A stretch of DNA of 64,000 nt from positions 1,860,001-1,924,000 of the forward strand of contig JACJID010000001.1 of the NCBI GenBank assembly GCA_014138725.1. Direction: 5' to 3'. The stretch's first letter is position 1. Each line of letters opens with the position of its first letter. Under the pieces are notes generated by a model, which had not been told where the DNA came from, searched no databases, and worked only from the letters and a program-made list of their open reading frames with translations. The DNA is from Kutzneria viridogrisea. Its GTDB lineage: Bacteria > Actinomycetota > Actinomycetes > Mycobacteriales > Pseudonocardiaceae. This document shows, in pieces, positions 8,492 to 16,921 of the stretch. A program made the translations under genes and the position numbers.

Positions 8492-9454
8492 GTGACTAGG
8501 GCAGGTGCCCGCAGGGGTGGCCTCGGCCGGACGATCGGGATCATCATCGTGATCCTGCTCCTGCTGGTCGTCGGCATGTTCGTATATGCCGACTTCTCGC
8601 TCAAGCGCACCAACGCGCTGCCCGACTACTCCGGACGGCCAGCGGCCGGGTCGGGGACGAACTGGCTGCTGATCGGCTCGGACAGCCGTGAGGGCCTGAC
8701 ACAGGCCCAGAAGGACCAGTTGGCCACTGGTGACAGCGAGGGTGCGCGCACCGACACGATCCTGTTGCTGCACCTGCCCAGCTCGGGCAAGCCGACCCTG
8801 GTCAGCCTGCTGCGGGACTCCTATGTGGACATCCCGGGCAACGGCAAGAACAAGCTCAACGCCGCCTTCGCCTTCGGCGGTGCCCCGCTGTTGCAGCAGA
8901 CCGTGGAGGGCGCGACGGGGCTGCACATCGACCACTTCATGGAGATCGGCTTCGCCGGGTTCGCCAACGTGGTGGACTCCATCGGCGGGGTGAACATGTG
9001 CATCGACAAGCCGATGGTCGACCCGAAGGCGGGGCTTGACCTCAAGCCGGGCTGCCAGGACCTGACCGGGGCGCAGGCCCTGGGCTACGTGCGCACCAGG
9101 GCCACGCCCGCGGCCGACCTGGACCGCGTGGTGCACCAGCGGCAGTTCCTGGCCGCCGTGCTGTCCAAGGTCACCAGCGCCTCGGTGCTGGCCAACCCGT
9201 TCCGCTCCGTGCCGCTGGTCTCCAGCGTGCCCTCGGCGCTGACGGTGAACAACGGCGACCACCTGTGGCACCTGATGAGCATGGCCTTCGCCCTGAGCAG
9301 CAAGGACCTGGTCACCACCACGGTGCCGATCTCCGGCTCGCGCGGCACCAACGTGGGCTCGGTGGTCATCTGGGACAAGGACAAGACCACCCGGTTGTTC
9401 GGGGCGCTCAAGACCGACGCCGCGGTGCCCCAGGACGTGCTCAGCGGACCGTGA
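8492..9454 (+). CDS. LytR-CpsA-Psr (LCP) family glycopolymer transferase
   Basis: A 320-residue type II membrane protein. A single N-terminal helix (about residues 14-33, IIIVILLLLVVGMFVYADF) anchors an extracellular LCP domain. Family landmarks seen are LLIGSDSREG, RTDTILLLHL, LVSLLRDSYVDIPG, GVNMCIDKP, GYVRTRA and DLDRVVHQRQFL. The Arg/Asp residues in these blocks bind the pyrophosphate of the polyprenyl donor. LCP enzymes attach wall polymers such as arabinogalactan or teichoic acids to peptidoglycan. GTG 8492 follows GGAGG with good spacing. The gene ends just before the chitinase regulatory region. Confidence 0.92.
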   Translation: MTRAGARRGGLGRTIGIIIVILLLLVVGMFVYADFSLKRTNALPDYSGRPAAGSGTNWLLIGSDSREGLTQAQKDQLATGDSEGARTDTILLLHLPSSGKPTLVSLLRDSYVDIPGNGKNKLNAAFAFGGAPLLQQTVEGATGLHIDHFMEIGFAGFANVVDSIGGVNMCIDKPMVDPKAGLDLKPGCQDLTGAQALGYVRTRATPAADLDRVVHQRQFLAAVLSKVTSASVLANPFRSVPLVSSVPSALTVNNGDHLWHLMSMAFALSSKDLVTTTVPISGSRGTNVGSVVIWDKDKTTRLFGALKTDAAVPQDVLSGP

Positions 9455-9473
9455 GCCGCGGACAACTGTGAAA

Positions 9474-9514
9474 AGGTCCAGACCTGTTGACGACAGGTCT
9501 GGACCAACTTTACG
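9474..9514 (+). promoter_or_regulatory. Chitinase promoter with twin DasR-like (dre) sites
   Basis: Two palindromes match the DasR core GGTCTAGACC with one mismatch each: GGTCCAGACC at 9475-9484 and GGTCTGGACC at 9496-9505. They are 21 bp apart, two helical turns. A -35-like TTGACG (9487-9492) sits between them and a -10-like TTTACG at 9509-9514, so the second site lies in the promoter spacer. Paired sites around the -35 are known for Streptomyces chitinase promoters, where the GntR-family repressor DasR responds to glucosamine-6-phosphate. Together the two sites also form a 12-bp stem; no T run follows, so an operator is preferred over a terminator. Confidence 0.7.
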
Positions 9515-9555
9515 TTGTGTTGACCCCCTGTGGCCGCCACGCCAAGGAGGTCGAC

Positions 9556-11916
9556 TTGTCACGAAGAACAGTCCCTCTCCTGCTTGCCGCGGCCACTGTC
9601 GCCGGCCTGCTGGTCACCGCCGGGTCCCTGCCCGGCGCGGTGCCCACGGCCAGTGCCGCGAGCAACGAGGACTGCCGCCCAGACGGCCTGGCCCGCACCG
9701 CGGGCGCCGAGGTCCCGTACTGCCAGAACTACGACACCGCGGGCCGGGAGAAGCTCGGCGCTGAGCACTCCCGCCGGGTGATCGGCTACTTCACCAGTTG
9801 GCGCACCGGCAAGAACGGCGCCCCCTCCTACCTGGTGAACAACATCCCGTGGGACAAGGTCACGCACCTGAACTACGCCTTCGCCCACGTGGACAAGGAC
9901 AGCAAGGTCTCGGTGGGCCCGGACGGTCCGGACAACCCCGCCACCGGCATGGACTGGCCGGGGGTGCCCGGGGCCGAACTGGACCCGAAGCTGCCCTACA
10001 AGGGCCACTTCAACCTGCTCACCAAGTACAAGGCACAGCACCCGGACGTCAAGACGCTGATCTCCATCGGCGGCTGGGCGGAGACCGGCGGCGTGCTCAA
10101 CCCGGACGGCAAGCGGGACGCCACCGGGGGCTACTACAAGCTGACCCAGAGCCAGGCCGACATCAACACCTTCGCCGACTCGGTGGTGGCGTTCCTGCGC
10201 AAGTACGGGTTCAACGGGGCCGACATCGACTACGAGTACGCCACCTCGGCGAACTTCGCTGGCAACCCGGACGACTACACGATCTCCCAGGCCCACCGCG
10301 GTGATCTGGTCAAGGGCTACGTCGCGCTGATGAAGACCCTGCGGGAGAAGCTGGACGCGGCCAGCGCCGCGGACGGCAAGTACTACATGCTCACCGCCGC
10401 GGTCTCGGCCTCGGGCTGGCTGCTGCGCGGGGTGGAGACCTACCAGGTGACCCAGTACCTGGACTACGCCAACATGATGAGCTACGACCTGCACGGGTCG
10501 TGGAACGAGTACGTGGGGCCGAACGCGGCGCTGTACGACGACGGCAAGGACGCGGAGCTGGCGTTCTGGAGCGTCTACACGACCCCGCAGTACGAGGGCA
10601 TGGGCTACCTCAACTCCGACTGGGCCTACCACTACTTCCGCGGCGCCATGCAGGCCGGGCGGATCAACCTCGGCGTGGGGTTCTACACCCGTGGCTGGCA
10701 GGGCGTGACCGGTGGCACGAACGGGTTGTGGGGTACCGCCGCCTTACCCGACCAGAGCAAGTGCCCGCCGGGTACGGGCGGCACCGTCAACTCCAAGGTG
10801 CCGTGCGGCAACGGCGCGGTGGGCATCGACAACCTCTGGCACGACAGCTCCGCCGCCGGTGACGAGGTGCCCTCGGGCGTGAACCCCATGTGGCACGCCA
10901 AGAACCTGGAGAAGGGGGTCACCCCGGACTACCTGGCCGCCTACGGCCTTGACCCGAAGGACCCGAAGAACCAGATCAGCGGCACCTACGCGGCGAACTA
11001 CAGCTCCACGCTGGCCGCGCCCTGGCTGTGGAACGACCAGAAGAAGGTGTTCCTGTCCACGGAGGACGAGAACTCCCTGGCGACCAAGTCCAAGTACGTT
11101 GCGGACAAGGGCCTCGGCGGCATCATGATCTGGGAGCTGGCCGGCGACTACGGCTGGAGCGCCACGGCCAACGGGGGCAAGGGGGAGTACACCTTCGGCA
11201 CCACGCTGATCGACAAGATCAACGACGGGCTGCGGAGCTCCGCGCCCTACGGTGCGACCAAGTCCAACGACACGACCCCGTCCGACGTGCTCAACGTGGA
11301 CGTGTCGTACACCGGGTTCGCCCTGGGCGACAACAACTACCCGATCACGCCGAAGCTGCACCTGGCCAACAACTCCGGGCAGGCGATCCCCGGCGGGGCG
11401 AAGCTGGAGTTCGACTACGGCACCAGCGCGCCCGGCAGCATGAGCGACCAGTCCGGCTTCGGGCTGTCGGTGACCAGCAAGGGCCACAGTGGTCCGAACG
11501 TGGGCGGCCTGAAGGGCGACTTCCAGCACGTGTCGGTGACGATCCCGAGCTGGCAGTCCATCCCGTCCGGCAGCAGCGTGGACGTGACGGTGCGGTACTA
11601 CATGCCGATCGCCACGCCCAGCAACTACAAGCTGACCTTCGGCGGCAAGTCCTACGCGCTGTCCACGGACAACCCGCGTGGCTCGGGCGGCACCCAGCCG
11701 ACCTCGACCACCACCGGGCCGACCACCACCACGACCACCACGACGACGACCAGCAACCCGTGCGGGGCCCCGGAATGGGCCAGCGCAACGGTCTACACCG
11801 GCGGGCAGACGGTCTCGCACAACGGCCACCAGTGGAAGGCCAGGTGGTGGACCCAGGGCGACGAGCCCGGCAGCACCGGCCAATGGGGTGTCTGGCAGGA
11901 CCTGGGCGCCTGCTGA
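9556..11916 (+). CDS. Secreted multidomain GH18 chitinase
   Basis: A 786-residue extracellular endochitinase. Signal peptide residues 1 to about 35 are LSRRTVPLLLAAATVAGLLV, then a stretch ending in ASA. The GH18 barrel spans about 70-560. It includes the SxGG strand (LISIGGWAET) and the catalytic DxDxE motif in NGADIDYEYA, where the last Glu is the acid. A chitinase-C-type beta domain follows (about 575-715). Then come a Thr-rich linker and a C-terminal CBM5/12 chitin-binding domain (CGAPEWASATVY through WGVWQDLGAC). TTG at 9556 is the start because AAGGAGG lies 7 bases upstream and the signal peptide begins there. Expression is probably induced by chitin breakdown products through the dre-like sites. 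Confidence 0.95.
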   Translation: MSRRTVPLLLAAATVAGLLVTAGSLPGAVPTASAASNEDCRPDGLARTAGAEVPYCQNYDTAGREKLGAEHSRRVIGYFTSWRTGKNGAPSYLVNNIPWDKVTHLNYAFAHVDKDSKVSVGPDGPDNPATGMDWPGVPGAELDPKLPYKGHFNLLTKYKAQHPDVKTLISIGGWAETGGVLNPDGKRDATGGYYKLTQSQADINTFADSVVAFLRKYGFNGADIDYEYATSANFAGNPDDYTISQAHRGDLVKGYVALMKTLREKLDAASAADGKYYMLTAAVSASGWLLRGVETYQVTQYLDYANMMSYDLHGSWNEYVGPNAALYDDGKDAELAFWSVYTTPQYEGMGYLNSDWAYHYFRGAMQAGRINLGVGFYTRGWQGVTGGTNGLWGTAALPDQSKCPPGTGGTVNSKVPCGNGAVGIDNLWHDSSAAGDEVPSGVNPMWHAKNLEKGVTPDYLAAYGLDPKDPKNQISGTYAANYSSTLAAPWLWNDQKKVFLSTEDENSLATKSKYVADKGLGGIMIWELAGDYGWSATANGGKGEYTFGTTLIDKINDGLRSSAPYGATKSNDTTPSDVLNVDVSYTGFALGDNNYPITPKLHLANNSGQAIPGGAKLEFDYGTSAPGSMSDQSGFGLSVTSKGHSGPNVGGLKGDFQHVSVTIPSWQSIPSGSSVDVTVRYYMPIATPSNYKLTFGGKSYALSTDNPRGSGGTQPTSTTTGPTTTTTTTTTTSNPCGAPEWASATVYTGGQTVSHNGHQWKARWWTQGDEPGSTGQWGVWQDLGAC

Positions 11917-11925
11917 CGTGACAGG

Positions 11926-11966
11926 AAAGTGCCGTTCGAGACATCTAGTGTCTCGAACGGCACTTT
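11926..11966. terminator. Bidirectional palindromic terminator
   Basis: A perfect 18-base inverted repeat, 11926-11943 with 11949-11966, around a 5-base loop. It starts with AAAGTGCC and ends with GGCACTTT. The A/T tails make it usable from both sides, and it sits between the convergent chitinase and GH16 genes. Confidence 0.85.
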
Positions 11967-11973
11967 CATGACG

Positions 11974-13071
11974 TCAGGGGCCGTACACCGTGGACGGGCT
12001 GGGGTACATGTGGATCCAGTCCACGTCCTCGCGTGCCGGGCGCATCAGGGTCCCGGTGTCGGGGAACATGTCCAGCTGCGCCCCGCCGTTGGACTTGTCG
12101 AAGTAGTCGATGGACGCCTCGACCCTGCACACCTGCTCGGCGTCTACGTACCAGGTGACCGAGTCCGGTTCCCAGTCCACGGCGTAGTTGTGGAACCGGG
12201 TCGAGTCCACGGTGGCCGCGCAGTGCTCCTGCGTGCCGTGGTGGTGCACGAACAGGTCCACGCCGGGGTCGGCCACGTCGCGCTCGGCGAAGTCGATCTC
12301 GGCCTGGGGGTAGTCCGCGGTCACCGGGAACAGCAGCGGGACCGCGTGGTAGGCCGCGCCTCCGTTGTCCGCCAACGGAATCGCTCGCTCGCGCACCTCG
12401 ACGCGACCGTACTTGAACCCGTTGTGGTTGCTGTACAGCCCGCCGGTCACCCCGTCGGCGGTGCCCACCACCGACAGCAGGCCACCGCCCTCGGTGGTCT
12501 GGCTCGCGCAGCGCTGCCCGTGCCCGTTGAACCCGGGCGAGCAGCCGGTCGACTGCCCCTCGCTCGCGCCGAACAGCCCCCACTTGGCCAGGTCCACCGA
12601 GCCCGCGTTGAACTCGTCGGACTCCTCGGGGTTTGCCGCACCCCAGTGATACCGGTCCGAGGCCCGGCTGTCCGTGGGCGGAGTTGTCGTGCTGGTCCCG
12701 CCGCCGAGCCGGTAGCCGCACGCCGTCCGCGTCCACGACTCGCCGGTCGCCGTGGACGCGGGCAGTGGCACCGCCGGTCCCTCGGACTGTCCGAGGTAGT
12801 TGCCCGAGGCCCCGTACCAGCCGGCCGCGACCCGTGCCGTGCCCGAACCGTGCAGGTTGGCCACGGGGTGGTCGCCCACCGTGTCCCGGCTGACCACGGC
12901 GCCGTCGAACGGCCCCCAGCCGCTCAGGTCGTGTGCCAGCACCGGGTTGGCGCAGGCGTTGTCGGTCGGCACCTCACTCGGCGCTCCCACTGCGTTGACG
13001 GCGCCCAGGGCGAATACCGCCACGGCGACCACGGCCCCGACGGCCGCGTGTCTGTGAGTGATCCTCGTCAT
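11974..13071 (-). CDS. Secreted GH16 beta-glucanase-like protein
   Basis: A 365-residue secreted glycoside hydrolase. The signal peptide (AAVGAVVAVAVFALGAV) is followed by a region with two conserved Cys and then a short Thr/Pro linker (GGGTSTTTPPT, about residue 123). The GH16 jelly-roll runs from about 140 to the end. The catalytic motif ExDxxE appears as EIDFAE, supplying nucleophile and acid/base. It also carries the usual substrate-cleft aromatics (NHNGFKYGRVEVR, NYAVDWEPDSVTWYVD). The substrate is likely a beta-1,3- or mixed-linkage glucan, or the enzyme acts as a transglycosylase. ATG at 13069-13071 is preceded by GGGAGG. It is convergent with the chitinase, so this locus encodes two polysaccharide-degrading enzymes. 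Confidence 0.88.
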   Translation of the reverse strand: MTRITHRHAAVGAVVAVAVFALGAVNAVGAPSEVPTDNACANPVLAHDLSGWGPFDGAVVSRDTVGDHPVANLHGSGTARVAAGWYGASGNYLGQSEGPAVPLPASTATGESWTRTACGYRLGGGTSTTTPPTDSRASDRYHWGAANPEESDEFNAGSVDLAKWGLFGASEGQSTGCSPGFNGHGQRCASQTTEGGGLLSVVGTADGVTGGLYSNHNGFKYGRVEVRERAIPLADNGGAAYHAVPLLFPVTADYPQAEIDFAERDVADPGVDLFVHHHGTQEHCAATVDSTRFHNYAVDWEPDSVTWYVDAEQVCRVEASIDYFDKSNGGAQLDMFPDTGTLMRPAREDVDWIHMYPSPSTVYGP

Positions 13072-13096
13072 CGTGTTCCTCCCATGCTCGGCTGTC

Positions 13097-13897
13097 TCAC
13101 TCCTCGTAGCCGATCAGCCGGAGGTCCGGCGGTACCAAGGTGGTCGTCTCCAGGAGTTCCCGGATCAGGTTGTGGTTCAGCGTGTTGCCAACCGGTTCGC
13201 CGACCTCCTCCCGGGTCAGCCCGGTGACACCACCTCGGCTCATCCTGGTACGGACGCCCAGTACGAGGTGCTCGACCTTCTTGTGCGTCCACTCCTCGTC
13301 CGGCCGGATCTCGTTGAGGTGCAAGGCGGCCTGTCGCCAGGACAGCGGGTTCGGGTAGACCTCGTGCAGGAGGTACCGCTGGCCCAGCACGATCAGGGCA
13401 AGCCGTTCGGCGGGGGAGAGCGCCCAGGTGTTCGGCGGCTGGGTCGCGGCCTCGTGCGCGGTCGGTGGCCGCTCGGCCTCACCGGACTGCACGTGCACCT
13501 CGATCAGGTGCTCGCGTCCGCTGGAGCCCCGCACGAACATCGGGGTGTAGCCGGTGGCCAGCGGGATCGGCTCGTCCTGGTGGAACAGCAACCTGGACCC
13601 GGGCAGCCGCAGCGGCAGGCGGCCAGTCGTGCTGACCCACCACCGGTCGGCGCTGTGCGTCAGCTTGCCCTGGAGCCTGCTGATCCGCCGGTCGTTCTCC
13701 CCGACGCACACGTGCACGTCCGGGCGGTTGCGGCCGAACAGGATGGCACGCCCCTCCTGTGGGCTCACGGTGATGCCACCGGTCACCGCCAGTACGTGCA
13801 GCGTGCCCGGTACGACCCCGGCGGGCACTCCCCAGGCCAGGCTGTGGTGGGTGGGGGAGAGCACCTGGCTCCCCGGGGCCGTCAGACGCTCCCTCAT
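13097..13897 (-). CDS. FHA-like plus winged-helix protein
   Basis: A 266-residue cytoplasmic protein. Residues about 50-115 fit an FHA phosphothreonine-binding domain (ILFGRNRPDVHVCVG, DRRISRLQGKLTH), with the Gly-Arg and Ser-Arg positions that contact phosphate. The C-terminal 100 residues (SPAERLALIVLGQRYLL, WRQAALHLNEI, WTHKKVEHLVLGVRTRM) look like a winged-helix segment found in actinobacterial FHA proteins. ATG 13895-13897 is preceded by GGAGG. It lies downstream of a receptor-type Ser/Thr kinase on the same strand, which makes it a plausible phospho-dependent partner. A strong hairpin separates the two, so they are not obligatorily cotranscribed. Confidence 0.7.
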   Translation of the reverse strand: MRERLTAPGSQVLSPTHHSLAWGVPAGVVPGTLHVLAVTGGITVSPQEGRAILFGRNRPDVHVCVGENDRRISRLQGKLTHSADRWWVSTTGRLPLRLPGSRLLFHQDEPIPLATGYTPMFVRGSSGREHLIEVHVQSGEAERPPTAHEAATQPPNTWALSPAERLALIVLGQRYLLHEVYPNPLSWRQAALHLNEIRPDEEWTHKKVEHLVLGVRTRMSRGGVTGLTREEVGEPVGNTLNHNLIRELLETTTLVPPDLRLIGYEE

Positions 13898-13992
13898 CTC
13901 CGCCTCCTGGCACCTCAGCTGATTGGCATCGCAAGTTTGTGCCCGGTGGCCCGGGAATGTTCCCGAGCGGCAGGAGTAGAACGGGTCGGGTT

Positions 13993-14035
13993 CCGGTCGG
14001 CCTGCCCGGAGGAGGGGGCCGGGCAGGCCGACCGG
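13993..14035 (-). terminator. Rho-independent-type hairpin after the kinase gene
   Basis: Inverted repeat with 16-17-base arms (13993-14009 with 14019-14035) and a 9-base loop. It begins 5 bases past the kinase stop codon in the direction of transcription. It lacks a clear T run, as is common in actinobacteria. Confidence 0.75.
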
Positions 14036-14039
14036 GGCG

Positions 14040-15818
14040 TCACCGGGGCGTCACCGCCGCTGTGGCCAGGTCCTTCGCCAGCGCGCAGCGCTCGGCTTGG
14101 GACTTGTCCCTGTCGGTGGCGTAGGCGTACCAGACCTCGCTGCGCGTGCTCTTGTCGGCAGCGGTGTAGTTGAGGTTGAGGACCTCCACCTCGCAGGTGT
14201 TCGGGTCCTCGGTGCTGATCTCGTCCACGACCGCGGGCTGACCGGCGATCTGGGTCCGCACGCCTTGGGCGCTCTCGAGCAGCCCCTCGCGTCGGGCGAA
14301 CTCCACTTTCAACTCCCTGGAGTCGGTGGCGCTCTTCCAGGTGCAACGCCAGTCCCCGAACCCGATCACGGGAGTCCTCGGGTCGATTCCGGGCAGCGTG
14401 GGGAAGTTCGGGGAGTTGGCCGTCTCGCAGGCACTCTTGTTGATCAGGGACTGCGGCAGGATCCTGGACTCGTCGCGCGGGGGGATCGGGCCGCTGTCCA
14501 GCACCGACACCGCCGAGTCGGTGACCACGTCGGCCATGCCGCAGAAGTCGGCTTCCGGCACGGAGACGCGGTGTGCGTGGATCAGGATCTCGTAGTGGTC
14601 CGGCAACAACAGGTGCCGGGCGCACGCGCCGTCTCCCGGCGCGTCCCGGACAATGCTGAAGGTGCGCTTGTTGTCCGCGGGCGGCAGCGGGCTCGCGCTG
14701 GCGGTCTGGCTGATGAACTGGATCGTGACGTCGGACTGCCGCTTGTTGTCCTCCACCTTCACGAGCACGTTGCACTGGTCGAAACCGTACTCGTCGGAGA
14801 CCACGTTGACCGTGCCGAACCGGTCCAGGCCGCCGATGCTGGCGGCCAGCGAGCAGGGATCGGCGGTCCTGGCCTTGCCCATGAGGGAGCCGGTCCGTGC
14901 GGCCGGTTGCTGACCGCCGAGCACCAGCCAGGCGGCCAGCCCCGCCACCACGGCCAGCGCCCCGGCCGCGAGCAGCCAGCGGCGGGTGGCGTTGCGCGGC
15001 CGACGGGAGTGCGCCACGCCCTCGGCGACCTCCGTGAGCAGGCGCTGCGCCTGGGCCGCGGTGGGGCGCTTCGCGGGATCGACCCGCAACAACTCGGACA
15101 GCACCGGCGCCAGCGGACCGCCCTTGCGGCAGGGGGCGATCTGCCCCTGGGCCGCGCGCCGCAGCCGGAGGAAGGCGTTGTCGGTGGTGCTGCCGACCGG
15201 CGACACGCCCTCGACCGCCGCGAACAGCGTGGAGCCCAGCGAGAACACGTCGGAGGCCGCCGTCGGGTCGCTGCCGTTGGCCACCTCCGGGGCCACGTAG
15301 CCGGGGGTCCCGGCCAGCACGGAGGAACCGGTCACCGTCTCCTCACCGGCCAGGACCCGCGAGATCCCGAAGTCGCCGAGCTTCGCCTCGTGCTCGGAGA
15401 TCATGAGCACGTTGGCGGGCTTCACGTCACGGTGCAGGATGCCCTTGGCGTGCACGGCCGCGAGCGCCCCGGCCACCTGGGCACCCAACTCGGCCACGCG
15501 CTCGGCGGGCAGCACACCCCGCTCGGCCAGGCTCTGTGCGGGCACGTACTCCATCACCAGCCAGCACTCGTCCCCGTCGTTGAGGACGTCGTACAGCGTG
15601 ACGATGTTGCGGTGGTTCAACTGCGCCAACAACTTCGCCTCGCGCCGCAACTGCTGGAGCTGTTCGGCGTACTGGCTGGGCTCGCCCGGGATCGCCCGCT
15701 TGAGCGCCACCTGCCGGTCCAGCTGTTCGTCGGTGGCGCGCCACACAACCCCGTTTCCCCCGGAGCCAGCCTGTTCCTCGAGCCGATATCTGCCAGCGAT
15801 CACCTGTCCGGCCAACAC
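14040..15818 (-). CDS. Receptor-type Ser/Thr protein kinase (PknB-like)
   Basis: A 592-residue transmembrane kinase. The cytoplasmic kinase domain covers about 10-268: glycine loop GSGGNGVVW (18-26), ATP-binding Lys 40 in VALKRA, HRD at 129-131, DFG at 149-151 and APE at 176-178. A single membrane helix lies at about 281-302. The outer part (about 305-592) lacks PASTA repeats. Instead it shows two similar cysteine-paired units (DPCSLA...FDQCNV and ACETA...WRCTW...CEVEV) reminiscent of DUF3558-type extracellular domains. GTG 15818 places the kinase fold right at the start; no strong ribosome site is seen. It may sense a ligand outside the cell and phosphorylate the downstream FHA protein. Confidence 0.88.
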   Translation of the reverse strand: MLAGQVIAGRYRLEEQAGSGGNGVVWRATDEQLDRQVALKRAIPGEPSQYAEQLQQLRREAKLLAQLNHRNIVTLYDVLNDGDECWLVMEYVPAQSLAERGVLPAERVAELGAQVAGALAAVHAKGILHRDVKPANVLMISEHEAKLGDFGISRVLAGEETVTGSSVLAGTPGYVAPEVANGSDPTAASDVFSLGSTLFAAVEGVSPVGSTTDNAFLRLRRAAQGQIAPCRKGGPLAPVLSELLRVDPAKRPTAAQAQRLLTEVAEGVAHSRRPRNATRRWLLAAGALAVVAGLAAWLVLGGQQPAARTGSLMGKARTADPCSLAASIGGLDRFGTVNVVSDEYGFDQCNVLVKVEDNKRQSDVTIQFISQTASASPLPPADNKRTFSIVRDAPGDGACARHLLLPDHYEILIHAHRVSVPEADFCGMADVVTDSAVSVLDSGPIPPRDESRILPQSLINKSACETANSPNFPTLPGIDPRTPVIGFGDWRCTWKSATDSRELKVEFARREGLLESAQGVRTQIAGQPAVVDEISTEDPNTCEVEVLNLNYTAADKSTRSEVWYAYATDRDKSQAERCALAKDLATAAVTPR

Positions 15819-15977
15819 GGTCAGTACTGTCCCGCGAGCACCCCGTGGCCACAAGCGGATCGGGAGAACTACTCCCGCTGGCGGCGGTGGCCCGCGGTTC
15901 GTGATCGACTCCACCAGGGACCTGGAGAAGATCGAGGACCAGCACGCGCGGCCAACCGTACGAACGGCACGCGCGTC

Positions 15978-16011
15978 GATGTCCCGCGACCGGTTCGGGT
16001 CGCGGGACATC
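15978..16011. terminator. Strong hairpin upstream of the kinase gene
   Basis: Perfect 14-base arms (15978-15991 with 15998-16011) around a 6-base loop. Located 61 bases past the end of the small secreted-protein gene (minus strand). It probably terminates that transcript before the kinase promoter. Confidence 0.65.
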
Positions 16012-16071
16012 AGCGCGCGTCGCCCCAGAGCGCGCCTCGGACGCTCTTACCTGGGGTCGATCACCGGCGAG

Positions 16072-16464
16072 TTACCTGAGAAACGCCTTGAAATAGAAAA
16101 CCGGCTCCGGGAATTCCGCGGCCGGGTTGCTGGGCGACAGTTCGATGACCGGAGTCGCCTCGCACGGGGCCTTTCCGGCGGGCGGCTTTGCGAACAGTGC
16201 GATGTACTGGCGGGTGTCGTTGAATGCGGAGTGTGCGCCATCCGGCAGGATGTTGGGATCCACGGGCGTACACCGGAACGGCACCGGAGCGACCACCCGC
16301 TGCGGGCTCCCCGAGAAGTTGGGTTCCGGGAGCAGGAACAGGGTGGAGCGCATAACAGGCCCGTCAATGGGCTTGATGGTCGGGCTGGCGGCACTCGCGG
16401 GTCCACCGGCCAATCCGCAGACAGCCAGCACCGTGGTAGCGGCAACGATGATGCGCTTCATCAT
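16072..16464 (-). CDS. Small secreted protein, function unknown
   Basis: A 130-residue exported protein. An N-terminal signal (MMKRIIVAATTVLAVCGLAG) ends at a likely ASA cleavage site. The mature part has two cysteines (FRCTPVD and APCEATP) likely forming a disulfide, and an aromatic beta-rich pattern (STLFLLPEPNFSGSPQRV). The PEPNFSGS segment faintly recalls the beta/gamma-crystallin fold of actinobacterial protease inhibitors (I36 type), but this is only a resemblance. ATG 16462-16464 has AAGGA 9 bases upstream; the next codon is also ATG. Its GC content is lower than that of its neighbours. Confidence 0.7.
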   Translation of the reverse strand: MMKRIIVAATTVLAVCGLAGGPASAASPTIKPIDGPVMRSTLFLLPEPNFSGSPQRVVAPVPFRCTPVDPNILPDGAHSAFNDTRQYIALFAKPPAGKAPCEATPVIELSPSNPAAEFPEPVFYFKAFLR

Positions 16465-16867
16465 GAGTTTATTCCTTCGCGCTAACGAAACTGGTTGGTG
16501 TGTCAATCCAAGCCCCCGCGTGTGTCGGGGTGTCGGTTGCGGCGACGGAAGAACCATCGAAACGCCTGGTCAATGGCTTCGTGACAACCAGTCCGTCAGT
16601 CGGCCTCGGTAAAGCCAATGGCCTGCATGTGCGCCGTTTCCTTCGCGTTCACGAGTAGTGTCGTCGCCATGACATCGAGTGCCGTCTCGGGAGGCGAAAT
16701 TGACGGCCAGGGAATGAACGTGATCAGGGAAAACGGAATAGATGTTCAACTTTCGCCACTGGTGGTGGTCTAGTGCCAGCATCCGCTTGCGCACTCTTCC
16801 TCGACAAGGGGTCACTCAACTGGCCCCGCGCCCAGCAAGGCCGATACCAGCGACATTGCACAAGATG
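16465..16867. other. Gene-free stretch, lower GC
   Basis: About 400 bp. An 81-codon minus-strand frame (16570-16815) has no ribosome site and no recognisable product. The composition is visibly less GC-rich than its surroundings. It presumably carries the promoter of the small secreted protein near 16480-16560; no clear -35/-10 pair can be named. Confidence 0.5.
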
Positions 16868-16906
16868 AGGTGGCTTTCACTGCGTTCAACGCAGTGAAAG
16901 CCACCT
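16868..16906. terminator. Near-perfect 39-bp palindrome
   Basis: Arms of 19 bases (16868-16886 and 16888-16906) around a single central base. It contains GTGGCTTTCACTGCG and its complement. It lies 15 bases beyond the end of the methyltransferase gene, which reads toward it. Most likely an intrinsic terminator; a longer cruciform-forming role is possible. Confidence 0.75.
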
Positions 16907-16921
16907 TCACGCTATGTCGTG

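Noticed and set aside
9475-9505. Stem read as transcription terminator of the LCP gene
   Set aside because: No T run, and the arms are DasR-core matches wrapped around a -35; operator is the better explanation, though some terminator effect cannot be excluded.
16570-16815. 81-codon minus-strand gene
   Set aside because: No ribosome site, no recognisable sequence, and it lies in a low-GC intergenic stretch.
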